Notes under the pieces: generated by a model
Told to the model about the DNA's origin: nothing
Databases searched by the model: none
The model's input: only the letters and a program-made list of their open reading frames with translations
From: a virus
IMG/VR virus record: IMGVR_UViG_3300030110_000876
Coordinates: 1 to 35,184 of that record
Strand: one strand, 5' to 3'
DNA length: 35,184 nucleotides
Translations under genes and position numbers: made by a program
Part shown: one piece after another, positions 21,203-28,151 of the stretch
How the letters are laid out: every line of letters begins with the position of its first letter
How positions within the stretch are numbered: the first letter of the stretch is position 1

Positions 21203-22878
21203 TACGCTACATCCTTTTTTATAACATTATTGATCATTGCATCTATTCTATCTTTATTCCAAAGATAATTAAGATAACAAGCACCTCTATATTTAGTCCA
21301 AGAAAAATCAAAACCCGATATTACTACACCTGACTTTGACAACATATCTTTTTGCTTATCACTTATTCTTTCATTCAACCATCTTTTACCTTTCTTGGCA
21401 CTGTTACCATCTTCAATCTCTCTAAGAAAGTCATCAGCAGATGCAATAGCTTGTTGCTTTGTTCCAATACTAACCATTCTTAATTGACCACCAGAACGCT
21501 TTACAATACCACAAGACAATTCGCCAATATCAGCAACAAGTGCAAAACCATTAAATCCCGTTGCAGATAAACATTTACCTGTACCAAATAAATCCATCCA
21601 TCTAAAAGGAGAACGATCAATTAAGTCAATCTCTGTCATGTTAAATTCTTCTAAATCTGTGTCTTGATTCTGACCAAACTCAAATCCACAAATAGGACAT
21701 TCACGAACCCCTAAAGGAACAACAGACTTACACTCTGGACAAACTTTTTCTGGAGCTTGACCTTGTAAATCTGATTCTGATCCTTCAAGATTGACATCAT
21801 CCTCTAATGAACCATGTGTTAAAACAGATGTGCCAAAGTCTAATACGACACAATCTGTTTTAATTATGTTCGGGTATTCATCTGGATCAATGGTACGAAG
21901 ACCTCTACCAATCATCTGAACCATAGTAGCTTTGTAAGAACAGGGTCGAGTTAAAACAATGCAGGATACAGGTGGTGCATCAAAGCCTTCTGTAAGAACA
22001 GCTACGTTGACTACAACTTGAACATCACCATTAGCTAAATCATTCAGGATATTAGACCGAACATTTTTGTCTGTTTCACCAGTAACTATTTCTGCTCGTA
22101 TTCCTTTATTTATAAATTCATCACATAAATCTTCTGCGTGTGCAACAGTAGAACAAAATACAACTGTTTTACGATTTGATGCTTTTGACAGCCATTCATC
22201 AACTACACGTTGATTGATTGCTCGTTTATTCATAATACGAGCTACTTGATCCATATCAAAATCAACCACTGTTTTCCGAACATTTTGTAATTCAGAACGT
22301 ACACCCACGTCAATGACGTAGGTTTTTGGGGGGACAAGAAAACCCTCACGAATGAGTGTTGATATTTCGATCTGATGGGAACAATTGGTGAAGACTTGAC
22401 GTAAACCTTTCTTATCCCCCCGATTAGGCGTAGCAGTGAACCCAACGATCTCAACTTTATCGTTAACTTCTTTAGCATGGTTAATAATCCGAGTGTAAGT
22501 ATCTGCAACAATGTGATGACTTTCATCAACAACCACCATATCTATTTTTTTCATGTTATCTAAATTTTTCGGTCTTGATAGTGTTTGCACCATCGAAAAC
22601 ACAGCATCTCCATCCCAATCTTTTTGTTCAGCATTGACTATGCTAGTAGATATGTTCGGATTTATACGCTGGAACTTACTTATATTTTGATTAACCAGCT
22701 CATCTCTATGCTGGAGAACCAGAACATTTTTCCGTGATTTGTAACGCTTACCAATAAGAGAGGACAACATTATCGTTTTACCCGCACCTGTCGGAGCAAC
22801 AACAACAGTATTGCCATGCTTATCTAAAGCTTCCGATGCAGAATTAACTGCGATTTCTTGATACGGTCTTAATAACAT
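21202..22878 (-). CDS. SF2 DEAD/DEAH helicase with zinc ribbon
   Basis: A 558-aa superfamily 2 helicase: motif I APTGAGKT (28-35), II DESH (118-121), III FTATP (147-151), V VLTEGFDAP and VI QMIGRGLR (321-328). After the helicase core a four-Cys zinc ribbon follows (Cys380, 383, 394, 397; CPEC...CPICGFEFG), then a C-terminal domain of about 150 residues. The whole resembles phage helicases of the SSL2/UvsW type, which remodel branched DNA in replication and repair. ATG 22878 has GAGG close upstream. Upstream lies a 770-base non-coding region. Confidence 0.9.
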   Translation of the reverse strand: MLLRPYQEIAVNSASEALDKHGNTVVVAPTGAGKTIMLSSLIGKRYKSRKNVLVLQHRDELVNQNISKFQRINPNISTSIVNAEQKDWDGDAVFSMVQTLSRPKNLDNMKKIDMVVVDESHHIVADTYTRIINHAKEVNDKVEIVGFTATPNRGDKKGLRQVFTNCSHQIEISTLIREGFLVPPKTYVIDVGVRSELQNVRKTVVDFDMDQVARIMNKRAINQRVVDEWLSKASNRKTVVFCSTVAHAEDLCDEFINKGIRAEIVTGETDKNVRSNILNDLANGDVQVVVNVAVLTEGFDAPPVSCIVLTRPCSYKATMVQMIGRGLRTIDPDEYPNIIKTDCVVLDFGTSVLTHGSLEDDVNLEGSESDLQGQAPEKVCPECKSVVPLGVRECPICGFEFGQNQDTDLEEFNMTEIDLIDRSPFRWMDLFGTGKCLSATGFNGFALVADIGELSCGIVKRSGGQLRMVSIGTKQQAIASADDFLREIEDGNSAKKGKRWLNERISDKQKDMLSKSGVVISGFDFSWTKYRGACYLNYLWNKDRIDAMINNVIKKDVA

Positions 22879-23062
22879 TTTACCTCGCTTTCTCTTTTAT
22901 GTGGGAAGTTTTGCGTCCTACGTACTTCCCAAACGTAGCTCTAGCACACACGGAGGTCTGACGCTAGAAACTCAAAAAACTCTATATTTACAGGGTACAA
23001 TCATACACGGATATGTCAATTGCACCCTCTCACAGCCTTTAAAACAAGCCGTTTTTTACCAG
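22879..23062. other. Non-coding stretch with two stem-loops before the helicase gene
   Basis: No gene. TGGGAAGT (about 22902-22909) pairs with ACTTCCCA (about 22924-22931) across 14 bases, and TCTAGC (about 22940) pairs with GCTAGA (about 22973). In minus-strand RNA both lie in the 5' leader of the helicase gene. Possibly the edge of the pentamer array that follows. Confidence 0.45.
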
Positions 23063-23648
23063 AACAGCCTTAACTCACCCCAAATCAATCTAACTCAGCC
23101 AACCTCAACATATCGAAACCCAACTGCCTAAACATGACTAATCGCACCTCTCCCCTACATACAATATCTCAACTGCCTGAACTTAACTCACCACTGTTCA
23201 ACTCACCAGATCACAGAATAAAACAACTCAACTTTACACAACGTACCTGAACTGCCTGAACTTATCGCACCCCAAAATAACATATCGCAACTCACCCCAA
23301 CTGCCACAACGCAACGCAACTGACCTGAATGGAACTCACCTCACCCAACAATAACTGCCGTAACGCAACCAACTCGAACTAACAAGACCACAACTGCCTA
23401 AACTAAACTGAACGGAACTTAATTCACCTCTTCACAGAATAACACACCTCAACAGAATTGAACTGCCATACCGAAACATAAAAGAACTTAACCAAGAGAA
23501 CCCTAGCCGACCCAAACGAACTGCACCATAACTGCCTTAACTGAAACTAACTGAACCAAGAAAACCCAACCCCTGCTGAACTGCCTTAACATAACGCAAC
23601 GCTGACTATCCTAACTGACCTGACCCCACCTCGACACGACACAGAACA
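23063..23648. repeat. Phase-locked NNAAC pentamer array with nine AACTGCC units
   Basis: The plus strand is rich in A and C and falls into five-base steps of the form NN-A-A/C-C (for example TGAAC TTAAC TCACC, GCAAC GCAAC, TAAAC TAAAC TGAAC GGAAC). Exact AACTGCC occurs at 23122, 23171, 23250, 23299, 23353, 23392, 23461, 23530 and 23579; the spacings 49, 79, 49, 54, 39, 69, 69, 49 are all 4 modulo 5. A variant AACAGCC at 23063 fits too (59). No frame codes protein across it. The minus strand reads GTTNN repeats with GGCAGTT. Not a CRISPR. Candidate origin, packaging site or multivalent protein-binding track. Confidence 0.85.
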
Positions 23649-24182
23649 TTAACTAGCTTCGCTAGAAACACTTTCTGATTCTAATAAGTCAACAACTTCT
23701 TTAAGTGACTCAATATCAATATTTTTTAAAGCACAGATACCATCATGCCTATTAATCCATGCTCTTAATTCTCTACAAGATTGACGACATAATTCAGCAA
23801 CAACCTCTGGGTTTTCTAAATCAAATCTTTGATAGCCACCACCTTGTGCACGATTATCAATAGGAGAAATATAAGTAGGAAACCGAACAACTTTTGCATC
23901 TTCAACTATAATTGAATCATTTGCGTCTAATTTTTCTGTTGGTAAATCTCTATATTGAACTGTAATTTTACAACCTGTAGCAAATTGTCTAGCCATCTGA
24001 ATACGATACTTTAAAGCCATCTTTGCATCATCGTCAAAACCGAACAATTTATAAACAGGATGCTCTGGATTGTCTTTTATCCACTCGACAAACTCAGCAG
24101 GAACATAACTGTTCCTGCCTGTCTGGTTAAGGTAATCGTTGATTATCTTTTCACGATCCTTCTTACCAAATCTTTTTCCCAT
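23649..24182 (-). CDS. Hypothetical 177-aa protein
   Basis: I chose ATG 24182; an in-frame TTG at 24191 would overlap the upstream stop. The protein begins MGKRFGKKDREKIINDYLNQ, a basic helical start, has an aromatic-rich middle (FPTYISPIDNRAQGGGYQRF) and an acidic, Ser-rich end. It lies at the 3' end of the recombination unit, coupled to the gene at 24184. Function unknown; similar proteins seem common beside phage recombination genes, but I cannot name a family. Confidence 0.7.
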   Translation of the reverse strand: MGKRFGKKDREKIINDYLNQTGRNSYVPAEFVEWIKDNPEHPVYKLFGFDDDAKMALKYRIQMARQFATGCKITVQYRDLPTEKLDANDSIIVEDAKVVRFPTYISPIDNRAQGGGYQRFDLENPEVVAELCRQSCRELRAWINRHDGICALKNIDIESLKEVVDLLESESVSSEAS

Positions 24183-24183
24183 A

Positions 24184-24960
24184 CTATGCAACTTCTTTCA
24201 GAAGAGAAGCTCTTTTAATTCTTTCTTCTTGCATTGCTTCGTATAATTGATGACTTGTATTGTCATGTGACTCAATCTCTGGATTTTCTAGAGCAAGTTT
24301 TTGACAAGTAGCACCTTCTTCTTTGGTCAACTCATCCCAAAGTTTTTGATCTGAGGAAGTAAAGAGTTTATAACCACCCATAGGGCCACCTTTCTCAATT
24401 CTCCAATCGCCTAAACCACATAATGTTCCTGCGTTAGTCAATAGAGAAGTAATATTTCTTTGACTAAAGGTAGGATTAATATATCGAATAGTAACTTCAG
24501 AACACCATCTAGGTAATTTAGCTCTGGTACGAATATCTGGAGTTCTGTTTATATCAGAAGAACGAACTACAGACATATTCATATAAGGCTTACCCCAGAT
24601 ATTAATGTGCTCGCCTACAACGTAGATACCACGATTAATACCTGCTTTAGTTACACCTTCAGTTTCAAGAGCAGAAGTTGCCATACCTCTCTTGATACCT
24701 GTGGAAGGAAAGCTTAAAAAAGCACCGTTTTGACCATTAACGTAACAACTATCCACAAACTCTTCTTCTGGATTGTGTTTAATATCCTTCTTTTGTGCGG
24801 CTGTTTTTTTAGCGGCTCCCATAAACAATGTGCTCATAGCCTTTAAAGACATTGAATTATAAATTAATGGGCCCGTACCAACAATCTTCAAAGTAATTTC
24901 AGATTGCTTTAATTGTTCAACAATTAAACCTGTTGATTTAGTCTCTTTTTTTGATGTCAT
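24184..24960 (-). CDS. Hypothetical protein in recombination module
   Basis: A 258-aa protein. The segment LKIVGTGPLIYNSMSLKAMS (about 24-43) is like a recurring start of phage proteins found near recombination genes (I-x-G-T/S-x-PL). The middle (FLSFPSTGIKRGMATSALET) also fits that group. No catalytic motif is seen. AAAGGAGG lies upstream of ATG 24960. It could act with the ssDNA-binding and Sak4 proteins encoded just upstream (inference from context). Confidence 0.7.
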   Translation of the reverse strand: MTSKKETKSTGLIVEQLKQSEITLKIVGTGPLIYNSMSLKAMSTLFMGAAKKTAAQKKDIKHNPEEEFVDSCYVNGQNGAFLSFPSTGIKRGMATSALETEGVTKAGINRGIYVVGEHINIWGKPYMNMSVVRSSDINRTPDIRTRAKLPRWCSEVTIRYINPTFSQRNITSLLTNAGTLCGLGDWRIEKGGPMGGYKLFTSSDQKLWDELTKEEGATCQKLALENPEIESHDNTSHQLYEAMQEERIKRASLLKEVA

Positions 24961-24987
24961 AATTGACCTCCTTTCTCAAAGTTAAAG

Positions 24988-25587
24988 TTATTTCGCCCAA
25001 CTTGGTACATTATTGTCAGCTTGGCTGACGTTAGGTTGTGGTGCAGTGTTAGGCTGTGTAGTGCTAGTTACACTTCCTGCAATATAACCTTGCATATTAG
25101 GAGTTAAAGGTGCAATTAATTTATTACGATCTGCGTAACCATTAGTGCCTTCTTCAATACCAATCTTAATACATAATTCCATACCATTTAATTGCTCAAT
25201 ACTATTAAGCTGTCTGCCCTGTTGGGCTTGTGGTGAATTATCATCGGGATTGATTCCCCTAGAGCTTTCGATTATCAAACGCATTGTTCTTAAACCAATT
25301 TCTTTGGCTACAGGAACTCCACGTTCTGACATCTTATCGCCATCGACAAATAGTCTATGCCAGACTTTTCGTCCATTATGTCCACCACCTATAATAGTAA
25401 ATTCTAGTGGTAGCCATTTTGCTCTTTTACCTGTTTGGCTAGACTTAAAAAAATTACCTTGACCAAACTCTGGTATTTGCGTGTCACCACCTTGTAAACT
25501 AAGCATGACACGAGCAACTGTATTATTTGGAATTAACTCAAATTCCCCCGTACTGTTATCGGGTTGTACTTCATTAAAATTAAGCAT
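24988..25587 (-). CDS. DUF669-like putative ssDNA-binding protein
   Basis: A 199-aa protein with the pattern of DUF669-type phage proteins: LIPNNTVARVMLSLQGG, LPLEFTIIGGGHNGRKVWHR, then ELCIKIGIEEGTNGYADRN. The C-terminus is Pro/Gln-rich and ends DNNVPSWAK. In other phages such proteins occupy the SSB slot next to a Sak4-type ATPase, as here, where its start shares one base with the stop of the Sak4-like gene. The binding activity is inferred from that position. Confidence 0.72.
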   Translation of the reverse strand: MLNFNEVQPDNSTGEFELIPNNTVARVMLSLQGGDTQIPEFGQGNFFKSSQTGKRAKWLPLEFTIIGGGHNGRKVWHRLFVDGDKMSERGVPVAKEIGLRTMRLIIESSRGINPDDNSPQAQQGRQLNSIEQLNGMELCIKIGIEEGTNGYADRNKLIAPLTPNMQGYIAGSVTSTTQPNTAPQPNVSQADNNVPSWAK

Positions 25588-26441
25588 TATTTTACCTCAC
25601 TTTCTTTATTTGCTAGATCAAAATTTAGTGGTCGATTATCAATCGGATTATCAACAGACATTTTTTGCAATAGTTTACCAAGATGTGGTTCTTCTATTAA
25701 ATCTAATCTACCCGATCTGTCTTTTGCAGGATAAGACCATTCATTTAATGTTTGACAAACAAATGCCCTATATGCAGGAGTATTTTCATCACCCGGCATT
25801 ACTGCCATAGTAATTACTTCATCTACAATACCCGGAAGTTCTCGACCTGTTTTAGAACCTTCAATTTGAAGGTCATGAATAGGACGACCAAAATCATCCG
25901 TCCTACTATCAAGGATGCCTACAAATATAACATTTTTATCTCTTATATGTTGTAGATGTGTTAACCACCCCATCATCTCTCTGCCTTGCATACCATAAGC
26001 AGCTCTTGTATCTAATCGACCATTCGATGTTCTACAATCGGGTTGACTTTGACACCATTGAAAACACAATCTTCCCGCAACAGTAATACTGTCAATAAAG
26101 ATTGAGTCATATTTTTTAAGTAATTCTTTTGGACTACCATATGTTTGACATACAGAGTCATAATGTGCTTCAGAATAAATTTGATCTTCATTTATAGCAG
26201 GGTTTGCACCACCAAGCAGACAAGCAAAATCACGACATTCTTGCCAAGTTCTAGGGCGAATTACATCTATGGGCCAACCTTGAATAGCCGCATCTCCCGC
26301 TTCTAAATCCATAAACAAAGTTCTATCTGAATCCATTGTTCGCACAAGTGAAGTTTTACCAACTCCACTTGGGCCAACGATAACCATTTTATGACCTCTT
26401 TGTTCTGCCATTCTTTTTTCGGCTGAAATAATATTTAACAT
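25587..26441 (-). CDS. Sak4-like RecA-fold annealing ATPase
   Basis: A 284-aa P-loop protein: Walker A IVGPSGVGKTSL (21-32), Walker B YDSIFIDSITVAG (111-123) and DLEAGDAAIQGW after the first strand, the look of AAA_24/Sak4 proteins. These are shortened RecA relatives that anneal single strands with a partner SSB. The neighbouring DUF669-like gene would be that SSB and the Cas4-like gene a resecting nuclease. It is coupled on both sides by TAATG. No UvsX/RecA-type full recombinase is present. Confidence 0.85.
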   Translation of the reverse strand: MLNIISAEKRMAEQRGHKMVIVGPSGVGKTSLVRTMDSDRTLFMDLEAGDAAIQGWPIDVIRPRTWQECRDFACLLGGANPAINEDQIYSEAHYDSVCQTYGSPKELLKKYDSIFIDSITVAGRLCFQWCQSQPDCRTSNGRLDTRAAYGMQGREMMGWLTHLQHIRDKNVIFVGILDSRTDDFGRPIHDLQIEGSKTGRELPGIVDEVITMAVMPGDENTPAYRAFVCQTLNEWSYPAKDRSGRLDLIEEPHLGKLLQKMSVDNPIDNRPLNFDLANKESEVK

Positions 26442-26863
26442 TACTCATCTCCCTCAAATGTTACCTTTACACCTTGCAAAGAAACTGTACGAAATTCTTT
26501 TAATTTCTGTTGCATAGCGGGTAAAGCATTTGTGAACTTAGCTTCGGGAACACTAATAGTAAATTTAGCTAAATGATTAGCTTCCTCAGTAGTAAGGTTA
26601 TTAAGATAATTAGTTAGTTGTTCTTGATCCCACTCAACTTTCTTACGTAACTCAACCTTAACTTTCTGATTGCCATCAAAGATATTAGTTGTACCAAAAT
26701 CTTTTCCTTCTTCATTAAGCTTTTCTTTAGCCTTATCTAAGTAACGATCTTCCAAAAACTTATTAAACTCTTGAACCTTTTTTTGAACTTCTTTAAGTTC
26801 CTTTTGTAAATTAGCTTGTGTTAAAGCTAAATTAAACTCATCAACGTATCTAACTTGTGTCAT
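26441..26863 (-). CDS. Coiled-coil hypothetical protein of recombination unit
   Basis: A 140-aa protein, first gene after the promoter at 26918-26946. Residues 10-50 are a heptad-like coiled coil (LTQANLQKELKEVQKKVQEF). The remainder is charged and mixed. AAAGGAGG lies 7 bases before ATG 26863. No catalytic motif was seen. Its position upstream of Sak4 suggests a helper in recombination, unproven. Confidence 0.7.
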   Translation of the reverse strand: MTQVRYVDEFNLALTQANLQKELKEVQKKVQEFNKFLEDRYLDKAKEKLNEEGKDFGTTNIFDGNQKVKVELRKKVEWDQEQLTNYLNNLTTEEANHLAKFTISVPEAKFTNALPAMQQKLKEFRTVSLQGVKVTFEGDE

Positions 26864-26917
26864 ATAATGACCTCCTTTCTCTTAAAAATTAATATTTCTA
26901 ATTATGTGTGCTTTGTT

Positions 26918-26946
26918 AATATGGGAAATTCCCATAACAATGTCAA
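26918..26946 (-). promoter_or_regulatory. Sigma70-type promoter with GGGAAATTCCC operator
   Basis: Minus strand: TTGACA (26946-26941), 17 bases, CATATT (26923-26918). The perfect palindrome ATGGGAAATTCCCAT (26921-26935) covers the -10 edge and most of the spacer. The layout is the same as at 8828-8856 (same -35, -10 and placement of the palindrome), but the operator sequence differs, so a second regulator is likely. It drives the recombination unit from 26863. The -35 overlaps the stop of the upstream gene. Confidence 0.82.
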
Positions 26947-27317
26947 CTACTTTTTTTAGAAATTTTTATTTCTATATCAAAAACAGCCTTCATTAATTTT
27001 TTTTTTAGTTTAAAATCAGATGTTTGCACACCTTTCGCATCTTCAACAATTTTTTCTTTTTTTCCGTTTTCTTGTATTAATATGTAAACAAAGTCAGCAA
27101 TATATTTACATATTTTACAGTCATTTACTATAATATCAAACTTAACTTGTCTTTCTAAATTCTCAATAATCCCTGCCATTTGCATAGATGCAAGTTGACC
27201 ATAACGCTCTGCTTCCCATTTGGAATCAAACTTATATCCCATAAACTCAGTTTTTTTAGCGTTATATTTATTATACTTCCCATATCGTGTGGGATAGTGT
27301 ATAGTTTTTTTAAGCAT
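26943..27317 (-). CDS. DUF1064-like endonuclease
   Basis: A 124-aa protein of DUF1064 type, phage proteins thought to have a PD-(D/E)XK-like fold and to act as Holliday-junction-type nucleases. Matching parts are KYNAKKTEFMGYKFDSKWEA (17-36), AERYGQL, ENLERQVKF, YIADFVY and KIVEDAKGVQTSDFKLKKKL. Its start is 21 bases from the divergent RHH gene's start, and an inverted repeat (TCCCA/TGGGA, 27278-27294) lies in its first codons. Its weak ribosome binding site suggests low expression. Confidence 0.78.
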   Translation of the reverse strand: MLKKTIHYPTRYGKYNKYNAKKTEFMGYKFDSKWEAERYGQLASMQMAGIIENLERQVKFDIIVNDCKICKYIADFVYILIQENGKKEKIVEDAKGVQTSDFKLKKKLMKAVFDIEIKISKKSS

Positions 27318-27338
27318 ATCTTAGAAAGGGTACAACAA

Positions 27339-27533
27339 ATGGCATCAAATGAAAAGTGGAAAAGTGTTAGTGTTGGAATAAAAACATATAAACAATTGGT
27401 AAAAATTGCAGATGAAGAAGATCGCAAAGTTGGTCAACAAATAGCTAATTTAGTAAAAAAAGAATACGAAGCAAGGTATGGTAATAATATTTCTGAACTT
27501 GGATTAGGCTCTGCTAAATCTAATATAAGTTAA
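27339..27533 (+). CDS. Ribbon-helix-helix (CopG/Arc-like) regulator
   Basis: Plus strand, ATG 27339 with AAAGGG about 7 bases upstream. The 64-aa protein begins MASNEKWKSVSVGIKTYKQL and continues VKIADEEDRKVGQQIANLVK: a short beta strand (VSVGIK) followed by two helices, the RHH fold. It is divergent from the recombination genes. It is a candidate to bind the TCCCA/TGGGA repeat at 27278-27294 and the ATGGGAAATTCCCAT operator at 26921 (inference). It is coupled with the next small gene. Confidence 0.75.
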   Translation: MASNEKWKSVSVGIKTYKQLVKIADEEDRKVGQQIANLVKKEYEARYGNNISELGLGSAKSNIS

Positions 27534-27534
27534 T

Positions 27535-27708
27535 ATGATGGATCAAAAACCAATAGTATATGCAACACAAGAAGGTAAAGATGATCCTATTTACATTAAT
27601 ATTCTTAGAAGAAAAGAAGATTTTGAAAGAATAAAAATATCTAAAAAACAAGCTATGAGGTTAGTAGTTGAGATAACACAAATGTTACAATTACATATAA
27701 AAGATTAA
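27535..27708 (+). CDS. 57-aa hypothetical protein after the RHH gene
   Basis: ATG 27535 one base after the RHH stop and TAA at 27706-27708 give a product starting MMDQKPIVYATQEGKDDPIY, with a helical C-terminus (KQAMRLVVEITQMLQLHIKD). Its stop overlaps the stop of the convergent lysozyme gene by 4 bases. It may be the partner of the RHH protein, for example in an antitoxin-like or regulatory pair, but it does not look like a known toxin. Confidence 0.65.
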   Translation: MMDQKPIVYATQEGKDDPIYINILRRKEDFERIKISKKQAMRLVVEITQMLQLHIKD

Positions 27709-28151
27709 ACTTCTACCTCTTCCATACGTTTACATAAACGCTCAGCTCTGTTTGTTACCTGGCGATACCACCTCGAATCTCGCATTTGGTTTGCACTTTC
27801 CTGCCAGTTGCCATCCATAACAGCTTGTATATGTTTTCTAAACTTGCTGTATCTTGGTCTGCCTAGGTTAAACATCATGTTTGCTACAATCTGTTTTACT
27901 TCTTCTGGTAAGTTATCCCAATCATCATAAACTTTTTTACAATCTATAATGACACTTTGTATATCTTGTTCAAAGAGTTCTGTAACTCTGTCCTCGGATA
28001 TTTCTGCACCTAACTCTAAATCGTATTCTGGTTCATCCTCTCTGCACAAGTGTCCGATGCCGCAAGTTTTTAAGGAAAGGTGATCGAGGTAAGTCTCATA
28101 TTTTACGCCCTCATCAATGATGAGTTGATCTTTTAATTTTGATATATCCAT
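27705..28151 (-). CDS. GH24 lysozyme (T4-type endolysin)
   Basis: A 148-aa muramidase. DEGVKYETYLDH and LKTCGIGHL place Glu14, Asp23 and Thr29 at the exact spacing of T4 lysozyme E11/D20/T26. MMFNLGRPRYSKF and the Trp/Arg-rich end also fit (NQMRDSRWYRQVTNRAERL). There is no signal peptide or membrane anchor, so release would need a holin, not recognised here. It starts next to the stop of the 957-aa virion protein gene, so it belongs to the late unit. It is a second wall hydrolase besides the SleB-like protein. Confidence 0.9.
   Translation of the reverse strand: MDISKLKDQLIIDEGVKYETYLDHLSLKTCGIGHLCREDEPEYDLELGAEISEDRVTELFEQDIQSVIIDCKKVYDDWDNLPEEVKQIVANMMFNLGRPRYSKFRKHIQAVMDGNWQESANQMRDSRWYRQVTNRAERLCKRMEEVEV

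Noticed and set aside
22901-23131. A plus-strand frame of 76 codons in the gap before the helicase gene
   Set aside because: It has no ribosome binding site and runs into the pentamer array; its composition is that of the repeat, not of a protein.
23063-23648. CRISPR-like array from evenly recurring AACTGCC units
   Set aside because: The repeated unit is only seven bases, the spacing varies from 39 to 79, the intervening DNA is itself quasi-periodic, and there are no cas genes; the Cas4-like nuclease belongs to the replication unit.
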